From assembly GCA_003021305.1 (NCBI GenBank), contig PXQN01000076.1:1-50438 (forward strand): a DNA stretch of 50,438 nucleotides, read 5' to 3'. This stretch comes from Halobacteriales archaeon QH_10_67_22 (GTDB taxonomy: Archaea > Halobacteriota > Halobacteria > Halobacteriales > Haloarculaceae). The position numbers and the translations under genes are program-made. The stretch's first letter is position 1, and each line of letters opens with the position of its first letter. The notes under the pieces are model-generated. The model was not told the DNA's origin. It searched no databases and saw nothing but the letters and a program-made list of their open reading frames with translations. This document shows, piece by piece, positions 17,778-26,017 of the stretch.

Positions 17778-18026
17778 ATGGGGACGAAAACCATCTCGTT
17801 GGCCGACGACGCATACGAGAAACTGAAAGCACGCAAGCGGGAAGGGGAAAGTTTCAGCGACGTCGTCAGGCGGCTCGCAGGGGGCGTCACACTCGCGGAG
17901 TACTACGGCGTTCTCGACGAGGAGACGGCCGCCGACCTAGAGCAGGTCATCGAAGACCGGCGCGAGAAGCGTTCGTCGACTCACCGCGAGCGCGTGTCGG
18001 ACATCGTCGACGAGCTCGACGGATGA
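17778..18026 (+). CDS. vapB: VapB-type antitoxin
   Basis: An 82-residue protein starting MGTKTISLADDAYEKLKARKREGESFSDVVRRLAGG, the ribbon-helix-helix-like N terminus of haloarchaeal VapB antitoxins. A C-terminal charged tail (EQVIEDRREKRSSTHRERVSDIVDELDG) would wrap the toxin. The ATG at 17778 is chosen over the ORF-track start at 17754 because the family begins with MGTKTI. Its stop overlaps the vapC ATG by 4 nt, the usual arrangement for a toxin-antitoxin pair. The complex is expected to repress its own promoter. Confidence 0.9.
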   Translation: MGTKTISLADDAYEKLKARKREGESFSDVVRRLAGGVTLAEYYGVLDEETAADLEQVIEDRREKRSSTHRERVSDIVDELDG

Positions 18027-18412
18027 TCCTCGATACGACGTTTCTCGTCGACCTGCTTCACGGTTCGGAGACCGTTTCCGAACGCGTCACGGATCTGGAC
18101 ACGTCGGGCACGCCCTTCGTCAGTTCGATAACGGTCATGGAACTGTTCGAGGGGGTCCACCTCGCGGATATGGCCGACGCCGAACGCACAGCCGTCACGG
18201 ACCTCCTGACCGAGACGAACGAACTGCCGTTCGACCGCGAGTGTGCGATGCGTGCTGGAGAGATCAACGCCTCGCTGGTCGAATCCGGGTCCGTGATAGA
18301 CGAAACCGACGTGATGATCGCCGCGACCGCACTGGTCAACGACTATCCAGTCGTCACTCGCAACGTCGATCACTTCGAACGTGTCGACGGCCTCGAAGTC
18401 GTCTCGTATTGA
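18023..18412 (+). CDS. vapC: VapC PIN-domain toxin (putative endoribonuclease)
   Basis: A 129-residue PIN domain. The conserved acidic residues are in MILDTTFLVDLL (first Asp), VMELFEG (Glu) and IDETDVMIAATAL (Asp), with a typical ending VVTRNVDHFERVDGLEVVSY. VapC toxins cut specific RNAs, often tRNA, when the antitoxin is lost. The ATG overlaps the vapB stop. All catalytic positions appear intact, so the toxin looks functional. The pair lies within the lysine gene cluster between dapD and the Nmad3-like gene. Confidence 0.92.
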   Translation: MILDTTFLVDLLHGSETVSERVTDLDTSGTPFVSSITVMELFEGVHLADMADAERTAVTDLLTETNELPFDRECAMRAGEINASLVESGSVIDETDVMIAATALVNDYPVVTRNVDHFERVDGLEVVSY

Positions 18413-18460
18413 GGTGGCATCAGACCGCGTGCTTTTTTTCCGCCCGGCCTATCGAGGAGT

Positions 18461-19252
18461 GTGACCGTCGTTCTCTGTGGCGTCGGTGCCGACACGGGCA
18501 ACGTCAGACCGGTCCCGCGAGTCGACGCCGACGGCCGCTTCGAGTACGTCCCGATCCCCGAGAAGGGAGCGACGGCCGAGACGGCCACCTACGACTCGAT
18601 ACCCCGGCGGTTCGGCGACGGGGTACTCGCGGACCTGCTGGAGGGGGTGCGTCCCAACAGCCACGGCGAGTGGGTCACCGACGCCGCCGCAGTCGGGGCG
18701 ACGCCGGTCCACCACGACCCGAACCTCGACGCGCTGACCTACGGCGAGCACCGCCCGGGCTACGTGGCCCGCCTGCGCGAACTGGACCCCGGCGACGTCG
18801 TCGCATTCTACGCCGGCTTTCCCCGCCCCGAGACTGAGTGCAAACACCGCCACCTCTTTGGCTACTTCACCGTCGCGGAGTCGCCCGTCGTGCTCGACCC
18901 GGAACTGGCCCACGAGGACAAGGCCGCGATACTCGACGCGCATCCGGAGAACGCCCACGCCAGACGGTTCGAGGGCCACGGCGAGCTGTACTACCACGAC
19001 CCGGCGTTCACCGACCGACCGCGCCCGGTCGTCATCGTTCCCGGGCGGGACCCCGGCGGACTGCTCGATCGGGCGATACCGTTGAGCGACCGCCGGCGCG
19101 GCCCCAACTACTACATGGACGAGAGGGTGGTGGACGTACTCGCGCCCGCGTCGAGCACGGACAACGGCACCCACCTCGGTGGGTTCAAACCCGCCGTCGA
19201 GTGTGACGTCGACCCCGAGGCGTTCGTCGCGTTCGTCGAGGAGGAGTCGTAG
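18461..19252 (+). CDS. Nmad3-like putative nucleotide-modification protein
   Basis: A 263-residue protein from GTG 18461: VTVVLCGVGADTGNVRPVPRVDADGRFEYVPIPEKG. The opening GVGADTGN and FEYVPIPE, and the later FPRPETECKHRHLFGYF, are what I remember of the Nmad3 family (nucleotide modification associated domain 3). That family is named from its association with DNA/nucleotide modification gene sets; its reaction is not established. Here no modification or restriction partner is adjacent. The gene stands alone between vapBC and lysA. The assignment rests on motif memory and needs a profile search. Confidence 0.6.
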   Translation: MTVVLCGVGADTGNVRPVPRVDADGRFEYVPIPEKGATAETATYDSIPRRFGDGVLADLLEGVRPNSHGEWVTDAAAVGATPVHHDPNLDALTYGEHRPGYVARLRELDPGDVVAFYAGFPRPETECKHRHLFGYFTVAESPVVLDPELAHEDKAAILDAHPENAHARRFEGHGELYYHDPAFTDRPRPVVIVPGRDPGGLLDRAIPLSDRRRGPNYYMDERVVDVLAPASSTDNGTHLGGFKPAVECDVDPEAFVAFVEEES

Positions 19253-19418
19253 GTCGTCGCCCCGCCGGGACTGTTTCGTGGCCACCCACGGCGGTGGTCA
19301 CGACGACTGGCGGCCGTTCTCGGTGCCCGAGTGAACGGGGGCCACCGGGCGGTCGAGTCGGCCCGCTGGAACCGGCGGTTGGAAAGACTTGTACCGCGTC
19401 GTCACCGTAGGTCCGGCA

Positions 19419-20738
19419 ATGAGTGACGCTTCGCCGCCAGTCCGCCGGGTGACCGACTGGGAGTTCGACCGGCTGACGGGGGCCGCCGAGGCCCACGACA
19501 CGCCGCTGTACGTGCTGGACACCGAGCGCGTCAGGGCGAACTACGAGCGCTTCGCCGGCGCGTTCGCCGACGCCCTGGCGGACCCACACGTCATGTACGC
19601 CGCCAAGGCCCACACCGGGCGGAGAGTATTAGAGACGCTGCTGGACGCGGGGGCCGACATCGAGTGTGCGGCCCGCGGGGAACTCCAGCGGGCCATCGCG
19701 GCCGGCGCGGACCCGGACACGCTCCAGTACACGGCGGTGAACCCGCCGGCGGCCGACCTGGATTACGCCGCCGACCTGGGCGCCGACCACCCCGGGCTGA
19801 CGATTACTGCCGGCGCACGCGATACGTTCGACCGCCTGGAGCGACGGGGGTACGACGGCCGCGTCGCGATCCGGGTGAACCCGGGCATCGGCACCGGCCA
19901 CCACGAGAAGGTCGCGACCGGCAAGGACGCCAAGTTCGGCATCCCCGCAGACGAGGTCGCCGACCTTGCCGCGGAGTTGCAAGAGCGGTTCGACCTCGTG
20001 GGGATCCACGCCCACGTCGGCAGCGGCGTGTTGCACGGGGACCTCGACGACCACTGCCGGGCCATCGCGACGGTCGCCAACATCGCCCGGGAGGTCCAGC
20101 ACGAGAACGGGGCAGACCTGGAGTTCGTCGACTTCGGCGGGGGCTTTGGCGTGCCCTACCACGAGGACGAGGAGCCACTCGACGTGTCGGTCGTCGCCGA
20201 GCGAGTGAGCGAGGCCGTCGGGGACCTTGACGCGACGGTGGCCCTGGAACCCGGCCGGTACGTCGTCGCCGACGCCGAGGTGATCCTCGCGCGGGTCAAC
20301 ACCGTCAAGCAAACCCCGGAATCGACGGTCGTCGGCGTCGACGCGTCGCTGGCGACGCTCGTCCGCCCGGCGATGTTCGACTCCTATCACCCGATAGCGA
20401 ACGTTTCGGCGCCCGACCGCGAGCGCGAACCGGTGTCGGTCGGCGGCCCCTGCTGTACGAGCGCGGACGTGTTCTGTACGGACCGCCCGCTGGCGCGTCC
20501 GAAGCGGGGCGACCTGCTGGCCATCGGCAACGCCGGCGCGTACGGCTACGAACTCGCCAGCCAGTTCCACTCCCAGCCCCGCCCCGCGGAAGTCGCGTTC
20601 GAGGGCGACTCGACGCGGCTCGTCCGCCGTCGCGAGACGATGGTCGACGTGACCCGCGTCGAGGACGAACTCGACGACACCCACATCGGGGACGAGGGCG
20701 GAGACACCCACGTCGAACGACAGCACGCGGACCGATGA
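19419..20738 (+). CDS. lysA: Diaminopimelate decarboxylase
   Basis: Decarboxylates meso-diaminopimelate to lysine. The 439-residue fold-type III PLP enzyme has the PLP lysine in HVMYAAKAHTGRRVL, the phosphate-binding glycines in FGGGFGVPY and EPGRYVV, and the second-subunit cysteine region GGPCCTSADVF. The ATG at 19419 (MSDASPPVRRVTD) is preferred to the ORF-track start 30 nt upstream. The stop overlaps the dapE ATG by 4 nt. The C terminus has an extra acidic, histidine-containing tail (DDTHIGDEGGDTHVE). No dapF lies between lysA and dapE. Confidence 0.95.
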   Translation: MSDASPPVRRVTDWEFDRLTGAAEAHDTPLYVLDTERVRANYERFAGAFADALADPHVMYAAKAHTGRRVLETLLDAGADIECAARGELQRAIAAGADPDTLQYTAVNPPAADLDYAADLGADHPGLTITAGARDTFDRLERRGYDGRVAIRVNPGIGTGHHEKVATGKDAKFGIPADEVADLAAELQERFDLVGIHAHVGSGVLHGDLDDHCRAIATVANIAREVQHENGADLEFVDFGGGFGVPYHEDEEPLDVSVVAERVSEAVGDLDATVALEPGRYVVADAEVILARVNTVKQTPESTVVGVDASLATLVRPAMFDSYHPIANVSAPDREREPVSVGGPCCTSADVFCTDRPLARPKRGDLLAIGNAGAYGYELASQFHSQPRPAEVAFEGDSTRLVRRRETMVDVTRVEDELDDTHIGDEGGDTHVERQHADR

Positions 20739-21856
20739 GTTTCGACGCGCTCGCCTTCCACGAACGTGCCGTGCAGACGCCGTCCCACGAGTCGGTCGAC
20801 GAGATGCGCGAGTTGCTCGTCGGGACGCTGGCGGACGCGGGCGCCGAACCCGTCGTCGACGAGGCGGGCACCGTCCTGGCGACCCGGACGGGGGCCGGCC
20901 ACGAGCGCGGCGACCGGGCGGTCGACGGCGACGACCACGAGGGAGCCCACCTCGTCTTGAACACGCACGCCGACACCGTCCCGCCCCACGTCCCCTTCGC
21001 CGAGCGGGAGGACGGCGCGGTCGTCGAGGGACGGGGCGCCTGTGACGCGAAGGGGCCGCTCGCGGCGCTCGTCTCGGCGTTTCTCGGCGCGGACGTGACG
21101 GCCGGCCGGTTGACGCTGGCGGTCACGCCCGACGAGGAAGTGAGCCAGACCGGCGCGGCTCACCTCGCCGGCAGACTGACAGCGGACGGGTTCGTCGTCG
21201 GCGAACCCACGGATCTCGCCGTCTGTAACGCCGCCCGGGGCCAGTTCGAGGGGACGGTCACGATACAGGGGACGAGCGCCCACGCCGGGACGCCCGCCGA
21301 GGGCGACAACGCGATCCGTGCGATGGCGCCCGTCCTGCAGGCGATGGAGACATACGACCAGGAGCGAGGCCCGGACGAACACGAGTCACTGGGTCGGGCG
21401 ACGCTGACGCCGACCGTCGTCGCGGGCGGCGAGGTTCCCAACCAGGTGCCCGCCGAGTGTCGGGTGACGTTCGACCGGCGGACGATACCGCCCGAGCGAG
21501 CAGAGGGGTTCCGCGCGGACCTGGAGACACACCTCTCGCAGTGGGTACCCGACGCGATGGGACTGCGCGTCGACCTCGAACAGCGCGAGGCGCCGTATCT
21601 GGAGGCGTTCGCGACCGACCCCGACGAGCCACTGGTCGGGGCGCTCGCGGCGGCCAGCGGCGGCCCAGTCCGTCCGTTCGGCGCGGCCACGGAGGCGTCA
21701 CTGTTCGCGCCACACGCGCCGACGGTCGTCTTCGGCCCCGGCGTGCTCGCCGACGACGAGGGGGCCGTCGCCCACAGCGACCGCGAGTACGTCCGCCGGG
21801 CCGACGTGGCGACTGCCGCGAGGGCCGTCGAGACGGCAGTGAATACCGTTCTGTAG
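20735..21856 (+). CDS. dapE: M20-family deacylase, probable succinyl-diaminopimelate desuccinylase
   Basis: Removes succinate from N-succinyl-LL-diaminopimelate; a zinc-dependent M20 peptidase fold of 373 residues. Metal-binding motifs are visible: LVLNTHADTVPPH, GRGACDAKGPLAALV and VTPDEEVSQTGAAH. A dimerisation domain of the GQFEGTVTIQGTSAHAG type follows. It overlaps lysA by 4 nt. M20 enzymes also include ArgE and carboxypeptidases; the lysine context decides the call. It converges on purB with only 5 nt between the stops. Confidence 0.88.
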   Translation: MSFDALAFHERAVQTPSHESVDEMRELLVGTLADAGAEPVVDEAGTVLATRTGAGHERGDRAVDGDDHEGAHLVLNTHADTVPPHVPFAEREDGAVVEGRGACDAKGPLAALVSAFLGADVTAGRLTLAVTPDEEVSQTGAAHLAGRLTADGFVVGEPTDLAVCNAARGQFEGTVTIQGTSAHAGTPAEGDNAIRAMAPVLQAMETYDQERGPDEHESLGRATLTPTVVAGGEVPNQVPAECRVTFDRRTIPPERAEGFRADLETHLSQWVPDAMGLRVDLEQREAPYLEAFATDPDEPLVGALAAASGGPVRPFGAATEASLFAPHAPTVVFGPGVLADDEGAVAHSDREYVRRADVATAARAVETAVNTVL

Positions 21857-21861
21857 GGTCG

Positions 21862-23247
21862 TTACTCGATGTCGTCGACCAGCTCGTCGGCGATACCGGT
21901 GTAGGTGGCCGGCGTCAGCGCCTTGAGTTGTTCGCGGACCTCGGCCGGCAGGTCCAGGTCGGCGACCAGGTCGTGGAAGTCGGCGAGGCTCACCTCGCGG
22001 CCCCGCGTCGCCCGCTTGACCTGCTCGTAGGCGTCGGTGTACCCCTCGCGACGCAGGACCGTCTGGACGGCCTCGCCGACCACCTCTGGCGTCGCCTCCA
22101 GGTCCTCCCGCATGACCTGCTCGTTGGGGACGACCGTCCCGAGGCCGCTGTGGAGTTTCTCGTAGCCGATGAGACAGTGGGCGAGTGCGGCCCCGACGTT
22201 GCGCTTGACCGTCGAGTCCGAGAGGTCCCGCTGGAGGCGCGAGATCGTGAGATACTCCCCGAGGAAGGCCAGATCCGAGTTGGCCTTCGAGAGGTTACCC
22301 TCGCTGTTCTCGAAGTCTATCGGATTGACCTTGTGTGGCATCGTCGAGGAGCCAGTCTCGCCGTCGGCGGCCTCCTGGCCGAGGTACCGGTCGGAGACGT
22401 ACAGCCAGGCGTCCCGGTCCAGGTCGAGTAACACGCTGTTGACGCCCCGGAGCGCGTCGAACAGCGCCGCGAGGTCGTCACAGGGGTTGACCTGTGTCGT
22501 CAGCGGTTCGTGCTCTAACCCCAGGTCACGGACGAACAGGTGCGCGAACGACCGCCAGTCGACCTCCGGGTAGGCGGCGTGGTGGGCGGCGTAGGTCCCG
22601 GAGGCACCGGCGAGTTTCCCCGACAGGCCGTCCGTCGCGCGTTCGACGTTGCCGAGCGTCCGGCCCAGCCGCGACGCGTAGACGGCCATCTCCTTGCCGA
22701 AGGTGGTCGGCGTCGCGGGCTGGCCGTGTGTGTGCGCGAGCATCGGCAGCGCACGGTACTCCCGGGCCAGTTCGACCAGGGCGTCCCGGATCTCGCGCAG
22801 GCGCGCGACGAGCACCTCCGTGACGGCGGGTTTGACCAGCAGGCGGTAGGCGAGATTGTTGACGTCCTCGCTGGTGAGCCCGAAATGGATCCACTGACTG
22901 GCCTCAAGGTCCTCGGGGAGGCGTTCGCGGAGGAAGTACTCGACTGCCTTGACGTCGTGGTTGGTCGCGCTGTACTCGCCGTACCCCTCGGTTTCGATCT
23001 GTTTGACCAGCGCGGCGTCCTCGTCGTCGAACGACTCGTAGATCCCCCGGAGGTGGGCACGCTGTGTGGAATCGACCTCGAGTGGCGTCTCGGCCAGGTC
23101 GGCAAGCGCGATCAGGTATTCGACTTCGACGCGGGTGCGGGCCCGCACGAGCGCCCCCTCGCTCGCATATGGAACGAGCGGCTCGGTGTAACGAGCGTAG
23201 CGCCCGTCCAGTGGCGAGACGGCCTCTAGCGGCGAACGGTCGGTCAT
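21862..23247 (-). CDS. purB: Adenylosuccinate lyase
   Basis: Acts twice in purine synthesis: it splits SAICAR to AICAR and adenylosuccinate to AMP, releasing fumarate. The 461-residue protein has the fumarase/aspartase-superfamily signature GSSTMPHKVNPIDFENSEGN and the catalytic-His regions TSEDVNN and AHTHGQPATPTT. The start MTDRSPLEAVSPLDGRYARY at 23247 is chosen over the ORF-track extension to 23343 because the family begins just before SPLDGRY. It is divergent from the purN-purH fusion, with a 2.5-kb accessory island between them. Confidence 0.96.
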   Translation of the reverse strand: MTDRSPLEAVSPLDGRYARYTEPLVPYASEGALVRARTRVEVEYLIALADLAETPLEVDSTQRAHLRGIYESFDDEDAALVKQIETEGYGEYSATNHDVKAVEYFLRERLPEDLEASQWIHFGLTSEDVNNLAYRLLVKPAVTEVLVARLREIRDALVELAREYRALPMLAHTHGQPATPTTFGKEMAVYASRLGRTLGNVERATDGLSGKLAGASGTYAAHHAAYPEVDWRSFAHLFVRDLGLEHEPLTTQVNPCDDLAALFDALRGVNSVLLDLDRDAWLYVSDRYLGQEAADGETGSSTMPHKVNPIDFENSEGNLSKANSDLAFLGEYLTISRLQRDLSDSTVKRNVGAALAHCLIGYEKLHSGLGTVVPNEQVMREDLEATPEVVGEAVQTVLRREGYTDAYEQVKRATRGREVSLADFHDLVADLDLPAEVREQLKALTPATYTGIADELVDDIE

Positions 23248-23383
23248 ACCGGGACCTGGGACGAGTCGTGCAAAGAGGGTGTCGCTTCGCCGCCCGCTCG
23301 TCCCGACCGTGGCACGGTCCTGACCCGCGCTATCGATTGCCACGGTGGTTTTGAGTTACAAAATCGGACAACAATGGACCTGC

Positions 23384-23550
23384 ATGGGCTGGCAGGTGAC
23401 GGTGTATACGGCTCCGATGCTCGGGGCAGCCGTCGTCGCGTTTCTGCTGGCAGCCACCGCGTTCCGGAGCCGGGACCAGCGAACCGCGCTCCCGCTGGTC
23501 GCGTTCCTCCTCGGGATCGGGATCTGGTGTGCTACCAGCGGGCTCAGTCG
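23384..23550 (+). pseudogene. N-terminal fragment of a 7TM sensor histidine kinase
   Basis: From ATG 23384 the frame reads MGWQVTVYTAPMLGAAVVAFLLAATAFRSRDQRTALPLVAFLLGIGIWCATSGLSR. This is the usual start of the HisKA_7TM sensor domain of haloarchaeal histidine kinases, with two hydrophobic segments. After about 55 residues similarity stops and the frame becomes basic, low-complexity sequence. The remaining TM segments and all PAS, kinase and ATPase domains are missing. The break marks the left edge of the accessory island. Confidence 0.55.
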
Positions 23551-24251
23551 GTACCGTTTGGACTGCTCGGTGAGCGGTCACAGGCGAGCAAACAGCGTCA
23601 ACTGTCGGGGGAGTCGACACAGTTCCGGTCGAAAAAAACACGGCGGGCCGGGGCGAGTGGATCGGCTGGTCGGAGCGAAAGGGCCCCCAGCCTCGGGGTG
23701 TTCCGGGGTGTCCGGACCGCCGCATCGAGCGTGCATCCAGAGGTGGACCGGATGTCAAACCGTCCTGAGTCGACACCGGCTTCTCGGGGAGAGACGGCGA
23801 TGTCGCTGACAGCTGTGTAGGGGGGAGCTGACGACGGTACCCACACCACCGCGGATGCAAACGAGTGTACGAGTATCGGGTGTAAAAAGTTTTTGAAACT
23901 GGATATTCGTGCGACAAGATCCCGTATTCACATGATTATTCGGCTGATTTATGTGCTTCCGTCAGACTACGGAATCGGTCGTACACGGGAGCCAACGCCA
24001 CGTCGGCAGCTGGACTACCCAGCGTGTCATGAAAACATCTGCGAGTCCTGTTGCAGCTGTCCGTGAACGATCAATACAGGGTACGCATGTACCCCGACGA
24101 GTAGAAACCTCTCTGAAATCCATCAGAAATCCGGTGAAACATGCAGAGGATCTATTCACCACAGAAGTAGAATTTTTTCTACACTGAACCAGACTAGATC
24201 GGCCATTAGGTGGGTCTGCCTACTGAGTAATGGCGTGCGAACTTCGCTACC
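23551..24251. other. Intergenic stretch of the accessory island, no gene recognised
   Basis: About 700 bp. The first 300 bp are GC-rich and look like scrambled remnants; one 22-codon frame (MSNRPESTPASRGETAMSLTAV) is too short to support. From about 23870 the composition shifts to AT-rich (gtaaaaagtttttgaaac, gtagaattttttctacac). A 78-codon plus-strand frame at 23951-24187 has no recognisable pattern. I see no RNA gene here. Confidence 0.4.
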
Positions 24252-25447
24252 CTATTGAGTAATATCTTCGAGCCGGTTCTCTTCTTCCTCGATTAACGCC
24301 TCCGGTGACGGGATCTCATCTGCATCTTTGTTTAACGCGTCTAAGACCTCGTCTGCTTGGAATTCTCGGTAGCGCTCCTTCTGAGTGCGCTCCCGAAGAA
24401 CTCCGTCGTCTTCTAATATAGATATCGCTTGATTCGCCGCCGGATACGACATATCGATCATCTCTGAAGCCCGATTAACTGTGAATACAGGTTCGGTGAA
24501 TATCTTCTCGAGAAGAGCCTTGACAGACGGCCGAGCATCGATATACTTCTCCTGATACTGCTCACGAAGGTATAGGAGGAGTTTCGCCCGACTAAACGCC
24601 TCGTTTGCCTGCTCTTTGATCCCCGTGAGGAAGAACAGTAACCATTCGTTCCATTCCCCTTCCTCACTAACCGCCAAGAGCCGATCCGTATATTCGTCTC
24701 GGTTCCGGCGAATGTACGAACTGAGATAGAACAGTGGATGGAGCAAGATATCCGACGCCATCAGTAACAACACAATAAGCAGACGACCGACGCGACCGTT
24801 CCCGTCGACAAACGGATGGATCGTTTCGATTTGGTAATGCAGAATCCCAATATCTATCAGATTGGGGTACGCCCCCTCAGACTGCATATATTCCTCAAAG
24901 TTCTCCATTCTCGACGCCGCAATTTCGGCTTTCGGTGGAACGAAACGGACTCGAGTTCCAATACCAGTCGATTCATCAATCCACGCGTAACGGTCCGTCC
25001 CTTTTCCATCAGTTCTCTATGCAGGTCTTTCAACAACTCATTCGAGAGGTTCCCTCGGAATCGCCCTGTTTTCGACAGCTGTTTCGCCGCCTGCTTCAGT
25101 GCAGATGCATAATTCCGCGCCTCGCGGATGTCCTTCGAATCCTCCCCTTCCTTGTACATATCTGAAACTGTGACGCGGGTTCCCTCAACTTGTGAAGATT
25201 GTTCGGCCTCCTTGTACACGAAAAGGCCGAAGACGGTCTCAGGATTCTCGATTTCAGTCCAGAAGCCATCGAGCCGACCAAGTGAGTGCATCGCACGGCC
25301 ATAAGCCTGAATTATGTCATCAGATAGTTCAATTTTCGGCGGCAATTCGTTCGGCTTGTAAAACTTGGAGAACGGGACATCAGAGCTCGAATCGACCGGC
25401 CGGTATACCCCTGGAGCAGGCGTATCGACGAGATATCCATCTTTCAT
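24252..25447 (-). pseudogene. Fic-domain protein, AT-rich gene split by a frameshift
   Basis: Fic enzymes usually transfer AMP from ATP to target proteins. The N-terminal frame (from ATG 25447, MKDGYLVDTPAPGVYRP) has a Fic/DOC N-terminal domain with EQSSQVEGTRV, matching the inhibitory-helix pattern (S/T)xxxE(G/N). The C-terminal frame carries the complete catalytic motif HPFVDGNGRVGR, then a probable winged-helix domain (ALLEKIFTEPVFTVNRASEMIDMSYPAANQAISILEDDGVL). The frames do not join. The upstream one reads EKGRTVTRGLMNR, while the downstream one already contains the expected WIDESTGIGTRVRFVPPKAEIAAS. The break is near 24984-25000, possibly with a few codons lost. Codon use and GC content are well below the neighbours, pointing to transfer. 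A small deletion or a sequencing error could explain the break. Confidence 0.85.
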
Positions 25448-25457
25448 TAGCTATCTG

Positions 25458-25702
25458 TTCCCCCGACCTAAGTAAAAGGTTGTGCTAAATCGTTTCCCTA
25501 GAAATTCTAGATCGTGTCTGAGTAAATGGTTTCCTGAGATTGTTCTTCTAAACAGTCCAAATTACACTGAGTAAACTCCTCCCACTGAGTATTTTCTAAA
25601 CGCTCTAGACTACATTTGAGCAAACGGTTCCCGAAGACAATTTGCTTAGTGTACTAGATTACATCTGAATAAACTAGTCTGAGAATCTCTTTTCTAAATA
25701 TG
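25458..25702. repeat. Direct tandem repeat, 49-bp period, about five units
   Basis: Four units start at 25507, 25556, 25605 and 25654, exactly 49 bp apart. A more diverged unit lies before them at 50-bp spacing. Each unit has the form ctagAttACAtcTGAGTAAAcggttcc...ttTTCTAAAc, for example ctagactacatttgagcaaacggttccc. The array lies directly upstream of the Fic start codon (25447, minus strand), where it would cover the promoter. There is no repeat/spacer alternation, so it is not a CRISPR. Iteron-like regulatory sites or a simple minisatellite are the likely options. Confidence 0.75.
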
Positions 25703-26017
25703 TGCTTGTATCCCAATTCCTTGTCGTTCAGGTTTGATGCTGACTATGCGCGTTCCATCTTGCACGGCGGTCAGAAAACATACGATACTTATCAGAAGGT
25801 CAAGCGGTCAGTAGGCACGCTCGACTGAGCAGCTGTTTCAGTCTGGACCTTGGCGAAATCAATTCCCTGTGGATGTTTCTATGACACGCTCGGACCACTG
25901 GCAGGTCGGGTAGTAGTTTAGCAGCGAGGTACGAAACTCTCGGGCTGTCCGACCACGGGGATGACCGTCGTCTCGCGAGTCGCAACTCCTTTGCTCGGGC
26001 GTCCCCGCGACTCGGGT

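Noticed and set aside
23951-24187. 78-codon plus-strand ORF in the accessory island
   Set aside because: No codon bias, domain or promoter evidence; atypical composition for a local gene.
25458-25702. Possible CRISPR array
   Set aside because: The 49-bp units are contiguous, diverged along their whole length and have no constant repeat alternating with unique spacers; no cas genes are nearby.
25800-25872. Minus-strand fragment reading GIDFAKVQTETAAQ, possibly from a transposase N terminus
   Set aside because: Too short, with no start, no catalytic motif and no inverted repeats; the resemblance is from memory only.
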